Assembly (NCBI GenBank): GCA_000403315.2
Contig: KE159639.1
Coordinates: 38,363-102,362 of the forward strand
Source of the DNA: Lachnospiraceae bacterium A2
Lineage (GTDB): Bacteria > Bacillota > Clostridia > Lachnospirales > Lachnospiraceae
Reading direction: 5' to 3'
Length of the DNA stretch: 64,000 nt
The notes under the pieces are model-generated. The model did not search any database, was not told the origin of the DNA, and saw only the letters and a program-made list of their open reading frames with translations. Position numbers and translations under genes: made by a program. Each line of letters starts with the position of its first letter. The first letter of the stretch is position 1. This document shows, piece by piece, positions 24,677 to 32,541 of the stretch.

Positions 24677-27028
24677 CTACTCCACTTCCTGCCAGAACTT
24701 TTCTACTTCCCCACGTACGCTGCTAACCGTCACCCGCCCAAAATGCTCCCACTCCCTAGGGAACATCCGCTGGTACCCTTCTTCAAGGAACCGCTCGTCC
24801 AGCAGCAGGATAATGCCCCGGTCCTCGCTGGTACGGATGACACGCCCGGCTGCCTGCAGCACCTTGTTCATGCCCGGATACCGGAAGGCATATTCAAAGC
24901 CAAGCCCCTCCCGCTGCTGGTAAAAGTCCTTTAAAATTTCCCGTTCATTGCTGATTTGGGGCAGCCCTGTCCCTACAATCAGTACGCCAATCAGGGATTT
25001 CCCTTTTAAGTCAATGCCCTCTGCAAAAATCCCGCCCATGACGCAGAAGGCTACCAATGTTTTTTCCCTCTTTACGGAAAACGCGTCCAGGAACGCTTCC
25101 CGCTCCTGTTCCCCCATGCCGCTTTCCTGGCAGATGCAGTCCATCTCCTCCAAAATCCCCCCAATGGCAAGGAAACTCTCCCACACCTGCCCCATCATTT
25201 TATAGGAAGGGAAAAATACGATATAATTTCCCTGCTTCCCCTGGGCTGCCTGGTGGATGTAGCTTGCAATTTTTTGGAATTCCCCCTCCGTCCGCCTTGT
25301 GTATTTGCTGCTGACGTCGGCCCCCACCGCCAAAAACCTCTGCTGTTCCCCGAATACAGTCTGGGCGTACACCGCATAATTGTCCTCTTTTGTGCTGAGA
25401 AGCTTCTTATAATATTGGATCGGCAGCAAGGTGGCTGAAAAAAAGATGGTACTCCTGCCTTTGTCCAAACATTCCTGAAGGTTTACCGCTGGGCTGACGC
25501 AAAATAGTTTCAGCTTGAAGGACTGCTGCGTTTCATGCTCCGTGTACGCCACATAGTTTTCATCCATCCGCTCATACACATTCAGGAAATGCCTAAGTTC
25601 CAGATAAAATTCCTGCACATCCTTTTTCTCTGGGAAATTGAGCTCCTTCTGGAAAAATTCCTCCATAGCGGAGCAGAGCCGCATCAAATCAAACGCAAGC
25701 CCGCTGATGCTGTCCAGTACCTCATAGGTTTCGCACTGCCGCTTGAACCCCAACAAATGTTTATTGCAGGCTTCCATGGCCTGTGCGCATCTTAAGCTAT
25801 GGCTTTTCATCACTTTTTTCAGGCGCAGGAAATCTTCTTTATAAAGGGACGCGCTGTACATGTCCCGGGCACGATCCACTAGGTTGTGGGCCTCGTCTAC
25901 CAAAAACAGGTACTCCCCCTTTGTGCCCTCGGAAAAAAAGCGTTTCAGGTACACGTTTGGGTCAAAGACATAATTGTAGTCGCAGATCACCGCGTCCGCC
26001 CACAGGGACGCATCCAAGCACATTTCAAAAGGGCAGACCTGAAATGCTTCCGCCTGCGCAAGCAAAGCTTCCCTTGCCATGTCGTATTCCCGCTGGATAA
26101 AATCAAATACGGCGTCATTGACACGGTCATAATGCCCTTTGGCATACATGCAGTGCACGGGGTTGCAGTCCATTTCCCTGCAGAAGCACAGCTTTTCCTT
26201 TGCCGTAATGGTAATGACACGCCCCTGGTAGCCCTGTTCCCGCAGCAAATCAAAGGCTTCTTTCGCCACAGTCCTTGTGATAGTCTTAGCCGTCAGGTAA
26301 AAAATTTTCTCTGCCAGCCCCTGCCCTACCGCCTTTACCGCAGGGAACAAAGCAGTGATGGTTTTCCCTGTGCCGGTGGGAGCCTGGATAAACAAAATTT
26401 TTTCCCGCTGGATGGTGCGGTACACATCCCCAGCCAGTTCCCGCTGCCCTGCCCGGTAAGGGAATGGGAAGGCAAGCCCCGCAATGGAACTATTCCGCTC
26501 CTGCCTTGCCTTATATTGGAACCTGGCCCATTTTTCATAAGAATGGATGAGGGATCCAAACCATCCTTCCAGCTCCGCAAACAGATAATTTTCCTGAAAC
26601 CTGCGGATTTCTTCCGTGTCCAAATTGCAGTATGTCATCTGGACGGCGATTTCGGAAAGCTGGTTCTGCAGGGCGTAAATATAAGCGTAACATTTGGCTT
26701 GGGCAAGGTGGACTGGCACAGGCCCTTCCATCAGGCTTACGTCCTGGTAAACCCCTTTGATTTCATCAATGGTTACATGGCCTTCCTCCACAATCACGCC
26801 GTCTGCCCGCCCCTCAATGGCAATTGTGTACTGCTCCCGCCCCACCTGGATTTTTAAAGCCACCTCGGGCTGGTAGGAGGAGCCCATCTGCTTTTGGATT
26901 TTCCGGTGTATCCGGCTGCCTTCCTGCATGGCCTCCTTCTGGGCCGCTTTTCCATACCGGTTGTCAATGTCGCCGGAACGGAGGATAAATTCCACAAGGT
27001 TCCTGACAGATATTTTGATTTGTTCCAT
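24677..27028 (-). CDS. PD-(D/E)XK nuclease-Rad3/XPD-type helicase fusion
   Basis: 783 residues. The N-terminal ~180 residues resemble a Cas4/RecB-type nuclease (IEGRADGVIVEEGHVTIDEI, with the D and E-X-K pattern). The helicase core has Walker A APTGTGKT, an iron-sulfur cysteine set (CFCREMDCNPVHC and CPFEMC), the DEAH box VDEAHNLVDRA, and C-terminal motifs (GIDLKGKSLIGVLIVGTGLP; QAAGRVIRTSEDRG). Such DinG/XPD-like enzymes unwind DNA 5'-3'. The fusion suggests end processing in repair, recombination or defence. It stands alone with its own start at 27028. Confidence 0.87.
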   Translation of the reverse strand: MEQIKISVRNLVEFILRSGDIDNRYGKAAQKEAMQEGSRIHRKIQKQMGSSYQPEVALKIQVGREQYTIAIEGRADGVIVEEGHVTIDEIKGVYQDVSLMEGPVPVHLAQAKCYAYIYALQNQLSEIAVQMTYCNLDTEEIRRFQENYLFAELEGWFGSLIHSYEKWARFQYKARQERNSSIAGLAFPFPYRAGQRELAGDVYRTIQREKILFIQAPTGTGKTITALFPAVKAVGQGLAEKIFYLTAKTITRTVAKEAFDLLREQGYQGRVITITAKEKLCFCREMDCNPVHCMYAKGHYDRVNDAVFDFIQREYDMAREALLAQAEAFQVCPFEMCLDASLWADAVICDYNYVFDPNVYLKRFFSEGTKGEYLFLVDEAHNLVDRARDMYSASLYKEDFLRLKKVMKSHSLRCAQAMEACNKHLLGFKRQCETYEVLDSISGLAFDLMRLCSAMEEFFQKELNFPEKKDVQEFYLELRHFLNVYERMDENYVAYTEHETQQSFKLKLFCVSPAVNLQECLDKGRSTIFFSATLLPIQYYKKLLSTKEDNYAVYAQTVFGEQQRFLAVGADVSSKYTRRTEGEFQKIASYIHQAAQGKQGNYIVFFPSYKMMGQVWESFLAIGGILEEMDCICQESGMGEQEREAFLDAFSVKREKTLVAFCVMGGIFAEGIDLKGKSLIGVLIVGTGLPQISNEREILKDFYQQREGLGFEYAFRYPGMNKVLQAAGRVIRTSEDRGIILLLDERFLEEGYQRMFPREWEHFGRVTVSSVRGEVEKFWQEVE

Positions 27029-27150
27029 ATTAGTTGACGCCTTTCTTTTCCTCTCTGTTCCTAAAGCCTGCCGAATCCCTGTACGCCTTTTCCCATGTGC
27101 TTTTCCGGGATTTTGGCGGCTTATGCCCTTTATCGTCCTTTTTTAAGTAC

Positions 27151-27188
27151 CAAAAAAGATGCATAACTAATTATGCATCTTTTTTTGG
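27151..27188. terminator. Bidirectional hairpin terminator
   Basis: AAAAAAGATGCATAA and TTATGCATCTTTTTTT pair perfectly across a 4-base loop, with A- and T-runs on either side. It ends the HPr-like gene on the minus strand, before the helicase gene. Confidence 0.85.
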
Positions 27189-27211
27189 TATTTGTCTATT
27201 CCGTTGCTGTG

Positions 27212-27445
27212 CTATGCGATTGCGTATTTGTTCAGAACGTTTTCAAAAGTAATGTCTTCCCCGCCGTACTTCACGGTAAGTTCCTTGCGGATGCCTAACC
27301 CCATTACCCCTAAAATTGATTTCGCATCAATTACCATGCGCTGGTCATATATATCTATATCGAAGTCACACATGCCAGCAGCACGAACAAAATCACATAC
27401 TTCATCAACATCTGCTAATCTAATAATTTTTTCATTCATTTTCAT
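27212..27445 (-). CDS. HPr-like protein lacking the phosphorylated histidine
   Basis: About 77 residues. The second half matches the HPr fold: the regulatory-serine region AKSILGVMGLGI corresponds to the Ser46 motif. The first part (IIRLADVDEVCDFVRAAGMC) lacks the GLHARPA block, so the phosphoacceptor His15 is missing. It may still be phosphorylated on serine and act as a regulator, or bind partners without phosphotransfer. The start is uncertain: ATGs at 27451, 27445 and 27439 are all in frame; 27445 is chosen by spacing from GAAAGGATGG. Confidence 0.72.
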   Translation of the reverse strand: MKMNEKIIRLADVDEVCDFVRAAGMCDFDIDIYDQRMVIDAKSILGVMGLGIRKELTVKYGGEDITFENVLNKYAIA

Positions 27446-27500
27446 TACCATCCTTTCTTATTGGATTGATTTTTAAAGTTCTTCCCTGAACTTGTGGCAA

Positions 27501-27529
27501 ATTATGCCACTGTTTTCTTCTTTTGTCAA
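27501..27529 (-). promoter_or_regulatory. Promoter of the HPr-like gene
   Basis: On the minus strand TTGACA (27529-27524) and CATAAT (27506-27501) are spaced by 17 bp, about 50 bp upstream of the start. Confidence 0.7.
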
Positions 27530-27853
27530 CTTTCCCATTTTTCCCGGATTTTATACAAAACTTGCAAAACCAACAGTTTTTCCCAGAAAAGTATCCTGGT
27601 TTCTACGTGAAAATTACGAATTTCAGGTACTTTTTTCCTAAGCACGGCAGATTAGATTTGTATAGTTTTTCCTGTTTTTTTAATTTTCTTCCAAAAAATC
27701 TGTCTATTCTGCCATTTTTTCAAAATATTTCCGGGCTTCTTCCATAACTATGCATTTCCTGATACATTTGCGCCAATCACATGCCATGCAACTGGGCAAA
27801 GCGGGGATCATAACTCTGGAATTCCAGCCCCCTGACAGGAATGGAAGGTTTTC
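27530..27853. other. Gene-free upstream region of larB
   Basis: About 320 bp without a credible gene between divergent promoters. It is AT-rich with T-runs. Sequence at about 27,780-27,840 (GCAACTGGGCAAAGCGGGGA) looks structured, but it lies upstream of the larB promoter, so it is not a leader RNA for that gene from the promoter I see. Confidence 0.4.
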
Positions 27854-27882
27854 TTGACTATTTTGCAATAAAATTCTATAAT
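27854..27882 (+). promoter_or_regulatory. Promoter of larBC
   Basis: TTGACT (27854-27859) and TATAAT (27877-27882) are 17 bp apart. The larB ATG lies about 58 bp downstream after TTTTAGGAGG. Confidence 0.78.
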
Positions 27883-27940
27883 TATTCTATCCTGTACAAT
27901 ATATGTCAGAAAATAAAAAATGCTATTTTAGGAGGCCGTT

Positions 27941-28702
27941 ATGGAATCCAAACATATGTTATCAATTTTACAGCAGGTAAAGGATGGCTCCCTTGACATC
28001 CACGATGCTTATGGGAAGCTGAAAATCAGCCCCTTTGAAGACCTTGGGTATGCGAAAATAGACCATCACCGAAAAATACGCCAAGGAGCGCCGGAGGTGA
28101 TTTACGGCGCAGGGAAAACCGCAGGCCAGATGGAAGGCATCCTTACCTCCCTTCTGTCCCACTGCCCGGAAAACATTTTGATTACCAGGCTTTCGGAAGA
28201 ATCTGCCGGTTACTTGTCCCAAAAATTTTCCCTTACCTATGACAAGCTGTCCCGCATCGGGATTGTAAACCGGAAAGAAAGGGTTACCGCTTCCGGCACA
28301 ATCCTGGTAGCTACCGGAGGGACAAGCGATATCCCTGTTGCGGAAGAAGCCGCCCTTACGGCCGAAACCCTTGGCAACCGTGTGGAACGGCTGTACGACG
28401 TAGGGGTTGCGGGCATCCACCGGCTGCTGTCCCATGCAGACAGCATTTCCAAAGCCACTGTTATCGTGGCGGCAGCCGGCATGGAAGGCGCCCTCGCCAG
28501 CGTCATTGGGGGCCTGAGCGACTGCCCGGTCATTGCAGTCCCCACCAGCATTGGGTATGGGGCAAATTTCCAAGGGCTTTCCGCGCTGCTGTCCATGCTG
28601 AATTCCTGCGCCAGCGGGGTCAGCGTGGTAAATATTGACAATGGGTTTGGCGCTGGCTACCTTGCCAGCATGATTAACCATATAGGAGGTAATGAAACAT
28701 GA
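27941..28702 (+). CDS. larB: Nickel-pincer cofactor biosynthesis protein LarB
   Basis: A 253-residue LarB, homologous to PurE-like AIR carboxylases. In the family LarB carboxylates and hydrolyses nicotinic acid adenine dinucleotide in the first step of nickel-pincer cofactor synthesis. The C-terminal half shows TILVATGGTSDIPVAEEA and AAGMEGALASVIGGL, with PVIAVPTSIGYGANFQGL. It overlaps larC by 4 bp (ATGA), so the two are coupled. No larA or larE lies in the window, so those partners must be elsewhere. Confidence 0.92.
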   Translation: MESKHMLSILQQVKDGSLDIHDAYGKLKISPFEDLGYAKIDHHRKIRQGAPEVIYGAGKTAGQMEGILTSLLSHCPENILITRLSEESAGYLSQKFSLTYDKLSRIGIVNRKERVTASGTILVATGGTSDIPVAEEAALTAETLGNRVERLYDVGVAGIHRLLSHADSISKATVIVAAAGMEGALASVIGGLSDCPVIAVPTSIGYGANFQGLSALLSMLNSCASGVSVVNIDNGFGAGYLASMINHIGGNET

Positions 28703-30177
28703 AAACACTTTTTCTTGAATGCAACATGGGGGCTGCCGGGGATATGCTGATGGGCGCCCTCTACGAACTTCTCCCAGAGCCGGAACAAGTGCAGTTCTTA
28801 GACACAATGAACCGCCTGTTCCCGGATAAAATTATGGTAAAAGCTTCCCCTGCTGAGAAATGCGGAATCTGGGGGACGAAAATGGATGTGGTGATTTTAG
28901 GCCAGACAGAACCGGACGGCTCCCCAGGGCATGGGCATCTCCCACACGCCGGGGGCACGGATGATGCGCATGCATCCCAAGCAGGGAACGCAGATTCCCA
29001 AGCCCCCCATGGAGAGGACAGAGCCAAGGACCGCCACACACATCCTGCCAGCAGCCAGCACGGAGGGCATGCCCACCACGCAGAAGGGGCAGGGCACGGG
29101 CACAGCCACATGCTCCACACCAGCTACCCGGAAATGATGGAACGGATTGACAGCCTGCCAGTCCCTGCCCCGGTAAAGGAGCATGCGAAATCTGTCTATA
29201 CCTTAATTGGCAATGCAGAAAGCCATGCCCACCACATGGACATTTCCCAAATCCATTTCCATGAAGTAGGGACGCTGGACGCACTGATGGATGTGGTGGG
29301 ATGCTGTATTTTATTGGAACTGTTAGATCCGGAACAGATCATTGCTTCCCCGGTCCATGTAGGGAGCGGGAGCGTCCGCTGCGCCCATGGCATCCTTCCG
29401 GTGCCAGCCCCTGCCACCGCAGAGATTTTACGGGACGTCCCCATTTACTGCGGCTCAACAGATGGGGAGCTCTGCACTCCTACCGGGGCTGCGCTGTTAA
29501 AGCACTTTGCCGCCCAGTTTACCGCCATGCCCCCCATGTCTGTGGAAAAAACAGGTTACGGCATGGGCACAAAGGACTTCCCTACCGCCAACTGCCTGCG
29601 GGCTTTCTGGGGCAATATGGAACTCCTGCCTGTCCCCTCCCCCCGGCAGCTTCCCGGCTCTTATACCGGGCATCCCCTGGCAGGCATCCGGGAGGAGGAA
29701 ACCCGCCCGGACTTTTACACGGAGCAGTTCCACAGCTTAGACCAGATTCTGGAGCTTTCCTGTAATTTGGACGACATGACGCCGGAAGCCGTTTCCTATG
29801 CAGTAAACCTTCTGATGGAAGCAGGCGCGCTGGATGTCTTTACCACCTCCGTCCATATGAAAAAAAACCGCCCTGGCCTTCTCCTTACCTGCCTGTGCGA
29901 CCTTGAGGAAGAAAGCCGTTTCAGCCGGCTGATACTCACCCATACTTCTACCCGGGGCATCCGCATACACCCCTGCTACCGCAGGACCCTAGACGCCCAG
30001 TACCGGAAAGTCCGCACCCCTTATGGGGAGGTTACGGTAAAAATCAGCAGCGGGTACGGCATCTGCAAATACAAGCCGGAATACGAGGATGTCGCTGCTG
30101 CTGCAAGGACCTGCAAAGTTCCCTTTGGCAAGGTACAGGAAGCTGCCATGGAAGCTTGCAGGAGGCTCCAGCAATAA
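28699..30177 (+). CDS. larC: Nickel insertion protein LarC
   Basis: A 492-residue LarC that inserts Ni into the pyridinium-dithiocarboxylate precursor with CTP. It begins MKTLFLECNMGAAGDMLMGA. Residues about 75-150 form a His-rich region (GHGHLPHAGG; GHAHHAEGAGHGHSH) that could buffer nickel. The second domain has the expected LSCNLDDMTPEAVSYAVNLL. In some lactobacilli larC is expressed from two frames by programmed frameshift; here both parts are one continuous frame. Confidence 0.9.
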   Translation: MKTLFLECNMGAAGDMLMGALYELLPEPEQVQFLDTMNRLFPDKIMVKASPAEKCGIWGTKMDVVILGQTEPDGSPGHGHLPHAGGTDDAHASQAGNADSQAPHGEDRAKDRHTHPASSQHGGHAHHAEGAGHGHSHMLHTSYPEMMERIDSLPVPAPVKEHAKSVYTLIGNAESHAHHMDISQIHFHEVGTLDALMDVVGCCILLELLDPEQIIASPVHVGSGSVRCAHGILPVPAPATAEILRDVPIYCGSTDGELCTPTGAALLKHFAAQFTAMPPMSVEKTGYGMGTKDFPTANCLRAFWGNMELLPVPSPRQLPGSYTGHPLAGIREEETRPDFYTEQFHSLDQILELSCNLDDMTPEAVSYAVNLLMEAGALDVFTTSVHMKKNRPGLLLTCLCDLEEESRFSRLILTHTSTRGIRIHPCYRRTLDAQYRKVRTPYGEVTVKISSGYGICKYKPEYEDVAAAARTCKVPFGKVQEAAMEACRRLQQ

Positions 30178-30354
30178 AAAGAATCCTGCAAGGCAGGATT
30201 CTCCGCCTGTGGCGGGCCGCTTTAGCGACATAATTCCCCTCGTGCGAGTACCCTCGCTTCGCTGGGGCAGACCCTGCGCATCCCTATTTTTATTTTATAG
30301 GAAAGTCATGGACTTTAACACTTTACAGTAACACGGTCTTTCCTATAGAATAAA
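30178..30354. repeat. Composite intergenic palindromic repeat, 30.2 kb copy
   Basis: It starts with a GAATCCTGC/GCAGGATTC hairpin, then CGCCTGTGGCGGG and CGCTTTAGCG blocks, then a CTCGCTTCGCTGGGGCAGACC segment, and ends with a TTTTATAGGAAAG/CTTTCCTATAGAA core. It lies between convergent larC and the lipoprotein gene. Confidence 0.75.
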
Positions 30355-30396
30355 AAAGAAGCAGTTCCCCAAACAGGGGGCTGCTTCTTTTCTTAA
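30355..30396. terminator. Bidirectional terminator between larC and lipoprotein gene
   Basis: AAGAAGCAG with CCCC pairs with GGGG and CTGCTTCTT, flanked by A-rich and T-rich tracts. Confidence 0.82.
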
Positions 30397-30433
30397 CCCA
30401 TATCCGTATGTAGGTTAACGGTTCCTGCACCTA

Positions 30434-31096
30434 TTACGCGCCTGTTACTGCCTCAGAGTCAAAGAGGAGCAGTTCCAGATTGTAAAGGTCGTCTTCGTTT
30501 GGAGTCCAAACTTTGTCCTTTAACTCAATGCGGACAGTTGTGCTTTCTTCGTCACCATATGTTACGTTGCCCATAGCGCCCTTAATAGCATCCTTCAGCA
30601 TGGAATAAACCTTTTCATTGATTTCTTCCTCAGAAGGGGTATCCTCACCGTTTGTTGCTTTCTGGGTCATTTCTTCCACATATGCTTCAGAATCAGCGGT
30701 AAATGTCTCCATTGCCGGGGCAAAAACGTTCATCTTCTGGTATTTTACTTCAACTTCATAGGCATCGTCTTTCTTGGTTGCATCGCCAACGGTGTATTTT
30801 ACGTTTTTAAATACATCCTTCAATACATCCCGGAACTCGCCTTTCAGTTCTTCGGAAAGCTGAACGCCTGTGGTAATGCCGGACATTTCTGTGTCAATGC
30901 CTTCTTCGTACAATTTCTCTGCCTGTTCTTTGGTACCAACCTTCTGTTCCACAAATGCACTGGAATCCCCCTTGTAGGAATTATCCATCAATGCCTTCAC
31001 GTATGCGCTTGCATCAAATGATCCACCGCATCCGCCCAGTACTGCCGCTGCAAGGGCTGCCACAAGCAACAGCGCTACTTTTCTCATCCTCTTCAT
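30434..31096 (-). CDS. Putative lipoprotein
   Basis: 220 residues. A basic start (MKRMRKVALLL), a hydrophobic segment and the lipobox AVLGGC (Cys at about residue 23) predict a membrane-anchored lipoprotein. The mature part is acidic, with repeated helical segments (KEQAEKLYEEGIDTEMSG; SEEEINEKVYSMLKDAIKGA) and a beta-rich centre. It resembles DUF5105-type lipoproteins of Firmicutes. No enzymatic motif is visible. It is transcribed alone, towards the terminator it shares with larC. Confidence 0.75.
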   Translation of the reverse strand: MKRMRKVALLLVAALAAAVLGGCGGSFDASAYVKALMDNSYKGDSSAFVEQKVGTKEQAEKLYEEGIDTEMSGITTGVQLSEELKGEFRDVLKDVFKNVKYTVGDATKKDDAYEVEVKYQKMNVFAPAMETFTADSEAYVEEMTQKATNGEDTPSEEEINEKVYSMLKDAIKGAMGNVTYGDEESTTVRIELKDKVWTPNEDDLYNLELLLFDSEAVTGA

Positions 31097-31329
31097 AACA
31101 ATTACTCCTTTTCGTAAATTTAGTTGCCTTTACTATACTACCCCCTTTTTCCCTTGCAGTCAATCTTTTTTCCGCAAAAAATTCATAAAATCTGCATAAA
31201 ATCTTAAGAAAAGGCCATACTATCCCAGAAAAAGCATGGTTTCTGGCCCGCATATGCAAAAAACAGGCAATACGGCACATGGGAAACCTTAGATACGGCA
31301 ACAGGAAACACAGAAGGGAGGCTGCCGAT

Positions 31330-31725
31330 TTGAAAAAAAATTTTCTTCTTTGCGGGCTTGCCGGATGGTGCTTGGAAATCCTCTTTACCTCCTTCTGCTC
31401 CTTCCGCAAGCGCGAACTAAAGCTTATGGGGGAAACCTCCCTCTGGATGTTCCCCATTTACGGCATGGCGGCTTTCCTAAAGCCCCTCTGCCGCCGGATC
31501 AAAAATTTTCCAGCCCTTTTGCGGGGAATTTTCTACTCCTGCTTTATTTTCCTTGGAGAATATGTCAGCGGCAGCATTTTGAAAAAATACCAAATGTGCC
31601 CCTGGGACTACAGCGGTTCCCGTGCAAATATCAACGGCGTCATCCGTCTGGACTACGCCCCTTTTTGGATGGCGGCCGGGCTTATCTTTGAAAAGCTTCT
31701 GGCACGGCCGTTAAGGCGCATGTAA
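31330..31725 (+). CDS. CmpB-like small membrane protein (putative permease, PF06541-type)
   Basis: About 131 residues read from a TTG at 31330 preceded by AGGGAGG. Hydrophobic segments (LLCGLAGWCLEILFTSFCSF; SLWMFPIYGMAAFLKPL; GIFYSCFIFLGEYVSGSIL) and the signature CPWDYSG followed by NINGVIRLDYAPFWMAAG match the CmpB family of putative ABC permeases. Family members lack a known partner ATPase, and the role is unclear. The next coding frame upstream (31279) has no ribosome site. Confidence 0.68.
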   Translation: MKKNFLLCGLAGWCLEILFTSFCSFRKRELKLMGETSLWMFPIYGMAAFLKPLCRRIKNFPALLRGIFYSCFIFLGEYVSGSILKKYQMCPWDYSGSRANINGVIRLDYAPFWMAAGLIFEKLLARPLRRM

Positions 31726-31751
31726 CATACCGCCCCGCAAGGGGCAAGCCC

Positions 31752-32117
31752 CTAAGCATCCCCAGTCCCAATATCCAGCGTGTTCATTGTCCTCCGCTTC
31801 TGCCTTGCCTCCTCTGCCGCTTCCAAGATAAAGTCCTTGATTTCCCGTGCATGCTTAATATGGGACAAAGAAAGCTGGGGATGGGTCACATCCCCGGTAT
31901 AGCAGGTAATGGTGGACAGGCCGAATATCCGCTCAGCAAGGGTGGATGTCAGCTTGACGTCCTGTATCTTGTACATATAACAGTAATTTTCCTCTTTCTT
32001 TAAAAATCCCGTGTGTATGGTAAGTATTTCCTGCCCTATGGTATAGTCTGTGAAGGTCCATGGAAGCCCGAAAAACAAAACCCGCTTCTTTTCCTGATAT
32101 TCTCTCCCGTTATTCAT
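31752..32117 (-). CDS. Bacterial PH-domain-like protein
   Basis: About 121 residues starting at an ATG at 32117 after AGGAGAGG. The pattern (FFGLPWTFTDYTIGQEIL; HTGFLKKEENYCYMYKIQDV; SLAERIFGLSTITCYTGDV-like) fits the YdbS/YdbT-type bacterial PH domain, but without the usual membrane segments. It ends with a charged helix (EIKDFILEAAEEARQKRR). Function unknown. The preceding hydrophobic reading (32118-32261) is promoter sequence, not protein. Confidence 0.68.
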   Translation of the reverse strand: MNNGREYQEKKRVLFFGLPWTFTDYTIGQEILTIHTGFLKKEENYCYMYKIQDVKLTSTLAERIFGLSTITCYTGDVTHPQLSLSHIKHAREIKDFILEAAEEARQKRRTMNTLDIGTGDA

Positions 32118-32152
32118 TGTGAAACACCTCTCCTGATTGATATTTGTATTCC

Positions 32153-32181
32153 ATTTTACTATATTTGGGGCTTCCTTGCAA
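32153..32181 (-). promoter_or_regulatory. Promoter of the PH-domain gene
   Basis: On the minus strand TTGCAA (32181-32176) and TAAAAT (32158-32153) are separated by 17 bp, 36 bp before the ATG. Confidence 0.6.
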
Positions 32182-32245
32182 ATTGAAAAAATTTCTGCCC
32201 AAAAAACTGCCTGCTGCAAAAATACAAAGCTGGTTGCGGAGATTG

Positions 32246-32342
32246 CTTTGAGTTCCCCCATTTTTTATAATAGCCTATACTACAGAGCCAAAAGGCCTTG
32301 CTGCCTTTGGCACCGTGAATCGCAAAATGGGGAAACTCAAAG
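32246..32342. repeat. Hairpin element with GGAAACTCAA arms (MITE-like)
   Basis: CTTTGAGTTCCCCCATTTT (32246-32264) is the imperfect reverse complement of AAAATGGGGAAACTCAAAG (32324-32342), with an inner GCCAAAAGG/CCTTTGGC stem. It lies between divergent genes and is related to sequence at 17,297-17,365 and to a half-site at 18,909. Confidence 0.65.
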
Positions 32343-32353
32343 AAGATTGCACA

Positions 32354-32382
32354 TTGACAGCGCCCCTTTTAAATGCTATGCT
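32354..32382 (+). promoter_or_regulatory. Promoter of chemoreceptor gene
   Basis: TTGACA (32354-32359) and TATGCT (32377-32382) are 17 bp apart. The leader to the ATG at 32542 is about 150 bp, long enough to hold regulatory RNA structure, but no known riboswitch was recognised. GGAAACTCAA lies 13 bp before the -35. Confidence 0.6.
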
Positions 32383-32541
32383 GATTTTAGATAACCTGCG
32401 GCTGTTTGGGCCAGCCTTGCAAGCATCCGCTGCCCTTCCAGGCAACGCCAATACAGGGTAGGCTGCCTGCCTGTTTTCCCCGCTATTCCAGCGGCATACA
32501 CAGGCTCCAGACAGTTACATTATTTTACAGGAGGACGATAA

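Noticed and set aside
27770..27850. Possible metal riboswitch upstream of larB
   Set aside because: The structured-looking sequence is upstream of the visible larB promoter, so it would not be in the transcript; no known consensus recognised.
32383..32541. Possible c-di-GMP riboswitch in the chemoreceptor leader
   Set aside because: The leader is long and GC-rich, but I could not match the conserved GEMM core or a terminator.
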